64,000 bases of DNA, taken from the NCBI RefSeq assembly GCF_900496995.4, contig NC_044006.1:44310120-44374119 (forward strand). The letters run 5' to 3'. Below, piece by piece: positions 51,369 to 60,420 of the stretch (the stretch's first letter is position 1; each line of letters begins with the position of its first letter). The position numbers and the translations under genes were made by a program. Below the pieces are notes generated by a model. That model saw only the letters and a program-made list of their open reading frames with translations. It did not search any database and was not told the DNA's origin. This DNA is from Aquila chrysaetos chrysaetos. Its lineage: Eukaryota; Chordata; Aves; Accipitriformes; Accipitridae.

Positions 51369-51369
51369 A

Positions 51370-51547
51370 GGCGGCGGGACCGGGGATTGGCTGGCGGCGG
51401 CTCAGCGGCACTTCAAAGCCGGCGAGGGAGCTACAATTGTGGTGGAATGGGCGGAACTGATCATTGTATTGCACACCTCTAAAAAAAACACTGCCTCTGA
51501 TTTATCAATATAAAAAAGATCCTCTGAGAGGAGGGCACTTTTGTGTG
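51370..51547 (+). promoter_or_regulatory. SP8: Putative SP8 proximal promoter
   Basis: Just upstream of the start codon lie, in order: an inverted CCAAT box (ATTGG, 51386-51390); a TCF/LEF-like site on the minus strand (CTTTGAA, complement of 51412-51418), plausible because SP8 is a Wnt target; a GC box (GGGCGG, 51449-51454) of the kind SP proteins bind; a T-box-like site (reverse of 51472-51478); and a TATAAAAAA element at 51509-51517. Sites are seen in the sequence; their use is inference. If the TATA element is functional, initiation about 30 bp downstream would leave a leader of only about 10 nt before the ATG. Confidence 0.55.
51509..51517 (+). promoter_or_regulatory. TATA-box-like element
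   Basis: TATAAAAAA lies 31 nt before the A of the SP8 start codon. It is a perfect match to the TATA core, but it sits so close to the ATG that it may instead be transcribed 5' UTR from an upstream CpG-island start site. Confidence 0.35.
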
Positions 51548-51568
51548 ATGGCAACTTCACTTCTAGGG
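51548..51568 (+). CDS. SP8: SP8 coding exon 1 (7 codons)
   Basis: The reading ATG GCA ACT TCA CTT CTA GGG encodes MATSLLG, the known N-terminus of long SP8. It is followed immediately by the donor GTGAGT at 51569-51574. Joining it to the acceptor at 52610/52611 gives [18 protein letters not shown] without changing frame, which is why this start was chosen. A second in-frame ATG at 52644-52646 (Met19, [10 protein letters not shown]) matches the start of the shorter SP8 isoform known in mammals. Confidence 0.92.
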
Positions 51569-51681
51569 GTGAGTCTAAGGATTTTTTCTCTTGCTGGTTT
51601 AATTGGTTTCTTTTTATTGTCGATTGGAGGGGGTTAAAATAACCCCTGTCTTGACTGGGGCTATCAGTCTCCTCTATTCAG

Positions 51682-51712
<31 letters not shown>

Positions 51713-54104
51713 CTTAAGTACAAGTGAATTTAGGAGAAAAGAAAGAGCGAGAGGGGGAAAAGGGGGCAGAGTCACTTTTCAGTGAGCAGGAAAAGGTTTT
51801 AAGGGCATTTGTAGAAACAACCTACAGCGCCTGGGCTGTGCTGTTCCTGTGCCCCCGGAGAAGTGGCCTTTCTTCTTTACATGTGACTGCTGGAAGGAAA
51901 AAAAAAACCAAACCAAACCAAACCCAGCACTATCGTTTTTCGTGTGCAATTTCTAATTTGCAACAGATTGTGGCTTTTTATTTCCCTTTAAAATAACACA
52001 GCCCGCCGTGTCCAGCAGGTACGTTGAACTTGTGTATACATACATATGTACATATGTTAAATTTATATATATATTTAATTATCGTTGGTACGTAATTGAG
52101 GCTTATTTTAAGGAAGCTTTTATTTTTTTTAAAGGAGTAATTTGGTAATCCTGCAATTCTATATTTAAGAAAACAGTCTTACTGGCCTGAGGGACGGGGA
52201 ACGGCCAGGTCCCGGGGAAAGGGAACAGGCTGAAACGTAGCTGCCGCCGTGCCGGGGGCATCTTTAAAGCTACGGTAACAGGCGGAACTTTTTCCCCCTC
52301 TCTTTTTTTCCCCCCCTTTTTTAACCCTTCCCGAGCTCCTCCGTGGGAGGAGGGGTGGCTGGTGAAAGAAAGCCCCGGAAGGCGCTTGGAGGCAGAGCTG
52401 CGGTGCCGGCTCCGGCGAAGGGATCGTCCCGCGGGAGTCGCGAAACTTTGCGCCCGGGGCCGGGCGGCGGAGCGGCGCGGTTCGGAGCGGAGCGGAGCGG
52501 GGCCGGGCGCGGGGCGCGGGGCGGTGGGCAGCGGGCGGCGGCGGCGGCGGCGGCGGGGCCGCTCCGTCCCTGACGGCGGCGGGGCGGCCCTCTCCCCTCT
52601 GTGCCCGCAGGAGGAACCGCGGGTAGGCTCCACGCCGCTGGCCATGCTCGCCGCGACCTGCAACAAGATCGGCAGCCCCAGCCCCTCGCCGTCCGCCCTC
52701 TCGGACAGCGCGTCCTCCTTCGGCAAAGGCTTCCATCCCTGGAAACGCTCCTCCTCCTCCTCCTCGTCCTCGGCGGGCAGCTGCGGCGCCGTGGGCTCCG
52801 GCCTCCCGGGCTTCGGCGTGGCGGGCGCGGCGCGCAACGGCTCCTCGGCGGCGGCGGCGGCGGCAGCGGCGGCGGCGGCGGCGGCCGCCCTCGTCTCGGA
52901 CTCGTTCAGCTGCGGCGGCTCGCCGGGCTCCAGCGCCTTCTCCCTCACCTCCAGCAGCGCGGCGGCCGCCAGCTCGCCCTTCGCCAACGACTACTCCGTC
53001 TTCCAGACGCCGGGCAGCGCCGGCGGCGGCGGCGGCGGCGGCGGGGGCGGCGGCGGCGGGGCGGCGGGACAGGAGGCGGCGGCGCACCAGCCCGTCTTCA
53101 TCTCCAAGGTGCACACGTCGGTGGAGGGGCTGCAGGGCATCTACCCGCGGGTGGGCATGGCGCACCCCTACGAGTCCTGGTTCAAGCCCTCGCACCCGGG
53201 GCTGGGCGCCGGCGAGGTGGGCTCGGCGGGCGCCTCCAGCTGGTGGGACGTGGGCGCCGGCTGGATCGACGTGCAGAGCCCCAACGGGGCGGCCGCGCTG
53301 CCCGGCTCGCTGCACCCGGCGGCCGGCGGGCTCCAGACCTCGCTCCACTCGCCGCTGGGCGGCTACAACTCGGATTACTCGGGCCTGGGCCACTCGGCCT
53401 TCAGCAGCGGCGCCTCCTCGCACCTCCTCAGCCCCGCCGGGCAGCACCTCATGGACGGATTTAAGCCGGTGCTGCCCGGCTCCTACCCGGACTCGGCCCC
53501 CTCGCCGCTGGCCGGCGCCGGGGGCTCCATGCTGGGCGGCGGCCCCGCCGCGCCGCTGGCCGCCTCGCCGCGCTCCTCCGCCCGCCGCTACTCGGGCCGC
53601 GCCACCTGCGACTGCCCCAACTGCCAGGAGGCCGAGCGGCTGGGGCCGGCGGGGGCCAGCCTGCGGCGCAAGGGGCTGCACAGCTGCCACATCCCCGGCT
53701 GCGGCAAGGTCTACGGCAAGACCTCGCACCTGAAGGCGCACCTGCGCTGGCACACGGGCGAGCGGCCCTTCGTCTGCAACTGGCTCTTCTGCGGCAAGCG
53801 CTTCACCCGCTCCGACGAGCTGCAGCGGCACCTGCGGACCCACACGGGCGAGAAGCGCTTCGCCTGCCCCGTCTGCAACAAGCGCTTCATGCGCAGCGAC
53901 CACCTCAGCAAGCACGTCAAGACCCACAGCGGCCCCGGCGGTGCCGGCGGCCCCGGCGGCGGCGGCCCCGGCGGCGGCCCTGGCCCCGGCGGCAAGAAGG
54001 GCAGCGACACCGACAGCGAGCACAGCGCGGCCGGCAGCCCGCCCTGCCACTCCCCGGAGCTGCTGCCGCCCCCCGAGCCCGGCCACCGCAACGGTCTGGA
54101 GTGA
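51548..54104 (+). CDS. SP8: SP8 zinc-finger transcription factor, join(51548..51568,52611..54104)
   Basis: Two coding exons splice in phase 0 to a 504-residue protein, close to the roughly 508 residues I recall for the mammalian long isoform. Seen: a Sp box at residues 14-28; a Ser-rich run after HPWKR; 14 alanines at 87-100; 13 glycines at 145-157; the Buttonhead motif C340-x-C342-P-x-C345; and three C2H2 fingers (C366/C371/H384/H388, C396/C401/H414/H418, C426/C429/H442/H446). The finger contact residues are K377-H380-A383, R407-E410-R413 and R435-H438-K441, the Sp-family set that reads GC boxes. The C-terminus ends in HRNGLE, as in SP8. SP9 is the nearest alternative, but the Ser/Ala/Gly-rich middle and this C-terminal tail fit SP8 much better. 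Known role (family knowledge): nuclear activator/repressor downstream of Wnt and FGF signalling in the apical ectodermal ridge and forebrain. The second exon is extremely GC-rich, with nearly all third positions G or C. No frameshift or missing zinc ligand is seen. Confidence 0.97.
51569..52610 (+). other. SP8: SP8 intron 1
   Basis: A 1,042-nt intron runs from GTGAGT to a pyrimidine-rich acceptor ending in gtgcccgcag. The 5' half holds a 27-nt T homopolymer (51684-51710) and an AT-alternating stretch near 52035-52080. The 3' third (from about 52180) is CpG-island sequence. The SP8 frame stays open from an ATG at 52362 into exon 2, so a transcript starting inside the intron could encode an extended N-terminus or use Met19. 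Confidence 0.88.
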
Positions 54105-54740
54105 CGGGCGGAGGCGCGGAGCCGCCGCGCCCCCCCCCCGCGCTCCCCCCGCCCCGCCGCCCCCGGCCGCCGCCCCCCCCACGGGCGCGCAGCCCCGCGC
54201 CGGGGACGCGGACACGTAAGTAGCCGGCGCGGCTCCGCGGGGACCGCGCTCAGCCCCCGCCGCCGCCCCGCTGCCCGCCCGCAGACCCGCACGGGGCGGG
54301 CACTGCGGCCGGGCCGCGCAAGCCCCGCGACGGGGGCAGGGGAGCGGCTCGGCAAAGGGCGAAAGCCGCGGCCCCCCGTGGGGCAGCCCCGCGGCCGCCT
54401 CCCCTCCCCCTCGCCTTGAGACCCCCGCCCCCCCCCCCCCCCGGGTTGCCTTTGGAGCGGAAAAAAACCACCTTCCCTCTCGCTTTCCTGCTGGAAACCG
54501 GCCCGCACCCCCTCCCTCCGCCGCTAGCGCCGGTAGAGCCGCGGCGCCCCGGGAGCCGCGGCCGGGCCGGGGCTGCCCCGCGGCGTGGGGGCTTCGATGG
54601 CAGCGCCCGCCCGCCGCCGTCGTTCTCCCCACACGGCACCGAGCTGAGACTCCGACCTGCCCCTCGTCTCGTTAACTGCGCGAAGTCCTTCTGCTCCCCG
54701 GGACCGGAGCGGCAGCGTGCTTCCCCTTCTCCCCGCCCCC
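52180..54740. promoter_or_regulatory. SP8: CpG island spanning SP8 intron end, exon 2 and early 3' UTR
   Basis: Continuous CpG-dense sequence covering the intron 3' part, the whole second exon and about 600 nt beyond the stop. Such broad islands over the gene body are typical of Polycomb-regulated developmental genes (family knowledge). The extreme GC3 removes antisense stop codons and creates long spurious antisense frames. Confidence 0.75.
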
Positions 54741-55500
54741 CCCCCTCTTTTTTTTTTTTAATTTTAACTAATCGTTTACCTCCCCGAGTCCAAATTTCAT
54801 TCCGTTTGCCAGCGCATTTGTATAATTCCCGTTTGAGTAGGAATCGCGAAATACGCTGAAAATAATTAGGTTGAAAGTCGTATATTTTTAAACTCCAGAC
54901 AAATGAAGAAGCACCATGGGTTTCAAGGGAAGCTGCAGTTCCAATGCCAAAAAGGGAGGCCGGGGCGGGTACAGGAAAATAAAATATTTGTAAAATACGT
55001 CTGAACCTATAGGTTTGTACAACTGGGAAATCGTTCTAGATTAGCTAACAATTAAGTATAACTCCACCAATGTATCGGTGTGAGGTGCAGTTGTCCAGGA
55101 GACGATTTTGTATAGTATTTTTCTTGTAAATTACTTCCAGTAAATATTTGAAAATATATTGAAGTACACTTGAGCTTTTTTTTTTTTTAATTTTTTATTT
55201 CTTTTCCTGTCATGAGAAAGCGTTATTGTTGCAGTCCTGGTTCACTGCATTCTTTTTCTGGACTCGTTCCTTGAAGTGTACATCAAATCGCACTTCAGGA
55301 TATAGGTTTTGCTTGAATATTAATTTAGGTAGGCATACAACTGTAATTAAGCAAACACTATTTGATAAATGTTGAATGACATTTAATTTAATGGAGCATG
55401 TACTTATTTGCATTTGCTGGCAGTTCAGGTATAGTTACAGTGAGAGTTCTCCTATATTTCATAAAGTGGGTTTGCCACGACCCATGTATTAAATAAACTG
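54105..55500 (+). other. SP8: SP8 3' UTR (approximate)
   Basis: The sequence after the stop is GC-rich to about 54740, then AT-rich. Candidate AATAAA signals are at 54978-54983, 55492-55497, 55565-55570 and 55749-55754. Which one is used cannot be decided from sequence alone, so the end is approximate. Confidence 0.5.
55492..55497 (+). terminator. SP8: Candidate polyadenylation signal AATAAA
   Basis: Canonical hexamer about 1.4 kb after the stop codon. A second copy follows at 55565-55570. Earlier (54978) and later (55749) copies are alternatives. Confidence 0.4.
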
Positions 55501-55790
55501 TCCAAGTGAAACTGAACTAACGTTGGCCTATGTGTATTTCCTGAAAATAATATTGATAAATGTTAATAAACACTCCTGACACTACATTAGCGGTTTGCAA
55601 TGCTGCAAACTAATTGTCTCATTGTAATGTTGAAATAATTTGGATATTTCACATTGAAATGGAAAGCCCTTCGCTGGAACATTTTAGATTTGCATTTTAA
55701 ATGCATGAAATGTAATTGATTTTTATCTGTAATATTTTAAATGGTATTAATAAACTCCAGATAAACATTCTACCTTAGGTCAGCCAATTG
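55500..55790. promoter_or_regulatory. Candidate conserved noncoding segment downstream of SP8
   Basis: AT-rich unique sequence without repeats, containing mixed homeodomain-type motifs (such as CTAATTG and GTAATTGA) and ATTTGCAT-like words. It could be distal 3' UTR or an enhancer. Conservation is suspected from style only; no alignment was possible. Confidence 0.25.
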
Positions 55791-55799
55791 TTTTTCTTC

Positions 55800-57028
55800 T
55801 TTTTAATTCCATCGTTACAGGCAATGATTTACTTTGAACTCATATGGCATGAGTCGTGCTCTAGAGTTTCAGAGAAAAGTGGAAATACAACAAATTCAAT
55901 CCCATTGTACATCGTAGCACCTAGTGAGAGCAGCTTTGAGGCATTAAAACAAGTAAGTTGGCGTTCTGCTTCGTGCTTTTTATAATGCACTAGTAGAGGA
56001 AACTAGAGGAAAGGCATTAATACCTTTTTTTTTTTTTAATTCTTTTTATCAAACTAATGATACCGTGCCTCTCGCAAAACCGACCGTGAGGGGCTGCTTC
56101 GCATATATCTCCTCCTCAGACTTTATTTTTCACATCGCGCCAGGTCCATTGTGAAAGGCGATTTGATATTGAAATCCTAAGGGTCGTTTTGGCTTTAAAA
56201 GACAAAATAAAAAGTGGTCGGCCACTTTTATTTTTAGGTAATGTGCTTGTGGCTGGGAGCAATGCTAACTGCCATAGTGAGGGCTAACTTCTGCGGTTCT
56301 CGGGTGGGAAACTTCGCGGTTGTGTGTGAAATCTCCCTTCTAGTCCGGGGGCATTTTCCCCGCAGGACCAGGAATTGGGGCGATATCAAGGGTGGCAGGG
56401 TGCTGCCAACCAGCCGGTCCAGCACTGCCGCCCTTGCTGTGTCCTTTAAATCTTGTCCTCAGCTCTCCCTGAACAACAATAAAAACACTGTTGTGAGGGT
56501 TTCTTAAAACCTGGCGTCTTTTGCAGTTATGGCATTTGCTCAACATTTTGGCAAAAAAAAAAAAACCCCAAACCAAAACTCCTGCTAACACTTTCTTCTA
56601 ACACTTTTGAGGGGGGGGATGTGGGGGAAGTGTTGTTCCTGTTGGGAAATCTGGCCTCTGGGATTACATAGGGAGGCGATGCTCACTTTCGGGGTACTGA
56701 AAAATCAGGGCTAGAGCATGGAATCCGCGTAGCAGAAGGATCTTTTGTGCATACTTGTAAACCACATTATTAGAGATAGCCTAAACAGCAGGTATTAAAA
56801 TGTGGAGCAAAAGAGTGCAGAGGAGTCAACTCCAGATGCACTGAAGATTTTGGTTCTGTGCATGGTGTAGGGATTAGAAGGGGCTTTTAATGTGCACTGG
56901 AAACAGGAGTTGTTCTGGTTGAGTTTCTCTAAGCTGCATTCTGATTTTGCTTCATTAAAAATGCAACCATCAGAGGCCTGCAAAGTTTCCTACCAGAACA
57001 ATGCAACAGTTTGCTCTGCTTTTTTTTC

Positions 57029-57066
<38 letters not shown>

Positions 57067-58929
57067 GCCATGTAAATGGAGTGGTGTAGCAGCACCTGAT
57101 TTCCCCAGTGGGAGCGAGAGGCGGCATTCATGTTACCTGGAGGTTTCAGTCCTGATGGAATGGGCTGAGCCCCAAGTGAAAAGGAAAGGGAAATGGAGCA
57201 GTGGGTAACTTCTAATACTGCTTCTCCAATATCCCCCTGAAAAGCAAGTGCTACCAAAATGCCACTATCCAGGAGCTTGATGGTTTGTTTAGGGCACTGG
57301 TTGCTCCATCTCGGGGCAGTCTGGCAGTGGGATAGAACCCGCGATGAAACTCATCCTTCCCTCAGGAAGGAGCGTGCGCCTCTGCCGCTCTGGAGCTGCT
57401 GGTTTGGATCAGGGCTGTGTGAGAACACGCATATTTTTTCTTCCTTTTACCAGCACAACCCAGCACTTGGAGGCTGAATAGCTCCTTTTTGTAGTTGATT
57501 TACTTTTACTAAACCCTTCCAGATAAGGGCATTGAGTTGTTTGATAGGAGCTGGGAACTTGTCTCTGCGTTGTGCAGATCAAGGTAGAGTTAAACTAGTT
57601 TGCTGACCCACAGGTCAAACCGGTGTCCATCAACTTACCTTCCAACTGCCTTCAGATGATTGTGGCCATTCCCGTTTGCTCTCTGACCTTTTAAGTCTCT
57701 CCCCTTCAAGCTCATAGCAATGTCTATCGAATTTCGTGTCCTGCTTTTCCCATTATTCCGGCTTTTCATTGTCATTTTCCAGTCTAAATTTTCAATAGAG
57801 CAGTGATGGGAGATGTGCGCAGCTGAAGCAATTTAAAACACCACTTCATTTCTGCCTGCCGTAGTGCCGTTCCCACTACCCTCGGCCTGTGCCTGCCGCG
57901 ACTAAACAGCCATCAAAGGGTGTTGGCTTCTCGCTTGCTTCCAGTCTAGGAATGTGAAAGTAGAAAGCAAGAAATGAAATCTCAAGCACTTTATTTGTGG
58001 ATGTGATGGCTAATCCAGCCGTCAACACCTTCACAGCTGTAAAGGTGGCAGAGTAAGGATACTTGATGCAGTCCAACAAATCTTTCAGTACAAATGGTTG
58101 TAAGTATGCACTTGCCAAAACCCACCACACTTCAGTTACATTCCGGGAAGCGACCTCTGGTTTAGCTTTGGGAAGAGCTGGGAAAAGGTGTGAACAAATT
58201 AGGTGTGCAGTTGCTCACACTTTCATCAGACTTAGGACAAAAGGACAAAACTCTTTTGCTGTATCAGAATAACCTTGTGTTTCTTAGCATAAATCAGGGT
58301 CTGCTTTCTCAGCTCGCTCTATTACCCTTTGCTTTATTATCCTAAAGATATTTAAAAAAATTCCTCAACGTTTCCATGGAGGAAAGCACATTCTGCAATA
58401 TCTGCCTTAAAGTGTAGAACACCAGTTTTTCGACTATTGTGTGTGGGGCATCTTTTCAAGCAAGCTGGCCACCTTGTGCTAAAGCATATGGGGAAATTGT
58501 TACACATCAGGAAGGTGTGCACTGAGAAAAACTGTGCCATTTAGGACAATTACTGCATTTCCAGTTCGATGGTTTTCTAACTGCTGCTTGGAATTATTCA
58601 CTTTTTTAAAAAAGGGATTAGGGAAATAGGGGATAATGGCAAGCAATACTGCATAGGAGCTTTAGTGGGGCATTCTAAATACAGAGTAACTCCATTTTAC
58701 ACTTGTGGATTTCAAAACAAACTGGGACTCCGCATTACTCCTTGAGCAGAGAACAATTCTGCAAGAGGCATATTTGTACTGCCCGTAAGGCCCGGTGAGA
58801 GGCTGGATAATGGACTCATCTCCTGGGGAACAACTTCGGTCTTGGCATTTGGAGATTGCTGTTTTCCAGGCTGAGCGATAGTGCTCTGCAAAGTGCAAAA
58901 AGCAGTCACGGAGCACCACAACTTTTGCC
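55800..58929. other. Intergenic downstream of SP8
   Basis: Moderate-GC unique sequence with T homopolymers; no gene. Open frames are at most 95 codons and uncharacteristic. Confidence 0.6.
57033..57063. repeat. Poly-T tract (31 T)
   Basis: Longest T homopolymer in the window; preceded by TTTTTTTCCCTC. No flanking retroelement recognised. Confidence 0.85.
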
Positions 58930-59402
58930 GGTGAAGCATCGGTCGCCCCAGGGCGCTGGTGCTGCGGGGCACCCCTGCTGCCGGCCGGGGCCCCAGGGCT
59001 TCCCTTAGGGTCGGGGGCGGAGAAGGGAGGGTTGTGGGCTTGTACTACTGCAACTCCCCAAATAGCGACAGAGGAACTTTGTCCCTGGTTAGGGAAAGAG
59101 CGGTGGGTGGGCAGAAGGTTCCTTTCGAACAGCTTTTGCTCCTGGGGACGTGTAACGCCGTGCAAGTTTCCTTTGCGGGGATGGCGAAAATAAGATTTTT
59201 ATTTTTTTTTTGGCCGGCAGCACACTGTACTTTACGCCTGGCCACATCTCTTGAGACAGGAGCATGTGTATGCGTGTGCCTATATACTCGGTGCAACCTC
59301 CAGCTGCGCCCGCGTTACAAGCGCGCCTTCCGCTGGCAATAAAGCCGGCCACTCGCCCATCCCGGTGGCTGCTGGGCGGCAGGCTTTGCAACTCTCCTGG
59401 GC

Positions 59403-59592
59403 TTTCTCCCCGTCGCTGCAGGACTACTTCTTTCGGGAACGAGGAGCTGCCCCCCATCCCTCCCCTTCCCTTTTTTCTGCCCCGGCTCCTCGCCTGGATT
59501 TTCTCCCCATCGCTGCACGGCTGCTTTTCTCGGGAGGGGGATGCTGCTCCCCCATCCCTCCTCTTCCCTTTTTCTGCCCCGGCTCGGACTCG
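59403..59592. repeat. Two-copy tandem duplication (97-bp period)
   Basis: The unit starting TTTCTCCCCGTCGCTGCA at 59403 recurs as TTTCTCCCCATCGCTGCA at 59500. Both copies end in a CATCCCTCC...CTTCCC...CTGCCCCGGCTC block. The copies have diverged by several substitutions and small indels, so the duplication is not recent. Confidence 0.85.
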
Positions 59593-59784
59593 GACACAGA
59601 CAGACACACAGACACACGGACTCGCAGCGCCACCCGGTGTGTGCGCCCCGTCGGCGGTTGGTCCCGCAGTCCCCCCCTCCTCCGCCCCCCCCCCCCCCCG
59701 GAGGCTTCCCGGCGATGGGGGTGACCGAGCTGCACCGGCGAGGGACAGCGGGGGGAATCTGCGCCGGCTTCGAGCAGCTCCGCG

Positions 59785-59872
59785 GATGACCCGTGTGATG
59801 CCGGCGGGGGCGACCGGGAGGCGCGGGTACTCGCGCCTCCCGGTCGCCCCCGCCGGCATCACACGGGTCGTC
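59785..59872. repeat. Long inverted repeat (38-bp perfect arms)
   Basis: 59788-59825 is the exact reverse complement of 59832-59869. The six-base spacer ggtact includes the self-complementary GTAC, so pairing reaches almost to the centre with a single G-T mismatch. One mismatch outside the arms (59787/59870) is followed by two more pairs. It is able to form a cruciform or hairpin. Confidence 0.95.
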
Positions 59873-60420
59873 GCACCGGGCGCCGGTGTATGTGTGTATG
59901 TGGATTTTGCAGGAATATTTCCTGGGCTGCTGGAGTGGGGACTGCCGCTGGGCTGTGGGCCCCACTCCCGAAAAGCAGCATCCCCCGCAACCCGAGAGCC
60001 TAAGTGAGGCTTCGCAGACGCCAGCCCCAAGTATCCTAAACTCGGAGCCAATTCCCTCCTTCCCCCCCCGAGGACGACCTCGCCTCTGCTCCCCTCCTTG
60101 CCCTGCTGCCCCCCGCCCCGCAAGCGACACTCCGCGATGCTCCTTAGGAGGGTGGGATTATTTATTTACGGAGTAAAGGGTCCAGAAGCCGCTTCTGCGG
60201 GCAGAGGAGCAGCTCCCTGCCTTTACGGGAGAGCAAATCTCCGTGGAGATGCCTGGAAATAAATGAGCCGGGGAAGGTGCCTGCAGCGCCCCCCCGGCTC
60301 CGCCGAGCACCCGGCGGCGGGGCCATGGGGCGGCGGGGAGCCCCGGCCCCCCCGCCGGGGCAGGACGATGTCCTCGTCGCAGATGAAGAGACGCTGGAAA
60401 TGCGTAAGCAGCCACTAGGA

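Larger units (their letters stand above)
50450..51460. promoter_or_regulatory. CpG island upstream of SP8 exon 1
   Basis: Dense CpG, high GC and multiple GC boxes. Open frames of 137-238 codons occur here on both strands, but they are low-complexity Pro/Ala/Gly/Arg shadows of GC richness and not genes. The island contains a 21-G homopolymer (51150-51170), a GACCGG tandem array (51229-51257) and a long palindrome (51268-51368). It probably holds SP8 start sites and possibly a divergent noncoding transcript. Confidence 0.7.
58930..60420. promoter_or_regulatory. CpG island downstream of SP8
   Basis: GC- and CpG-rich region 5 kb beyond SP8. It contains a tandem duplication (59403-59592) and a long inverted repeat (59785-59872). 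Overlapping open frames of up to 344 codons exist on both strands, but all are Pro/Gly/Arg-rich and no domain is recognisable. It may be a promoter of a noncoding RNA or a Polycomb-type island. Confidence 0.55.

Noticed and set aside
52179..54632. 817-codon open frame antisense to SP8
   Set aside because: It mirrors the SP8 exon, whose third positions are almost all G/C, so antisense stops are absent. The translation is Ala/Arg/Gly-rich without any domain.
59089..60123. 344-codon minus-strand frame in the downstream CpG island
   Set aside because: Runs through the palindrome and tandem duplication, is compositionally biased and competes with 247- and 271-codon frames; a GC-driven artefact.
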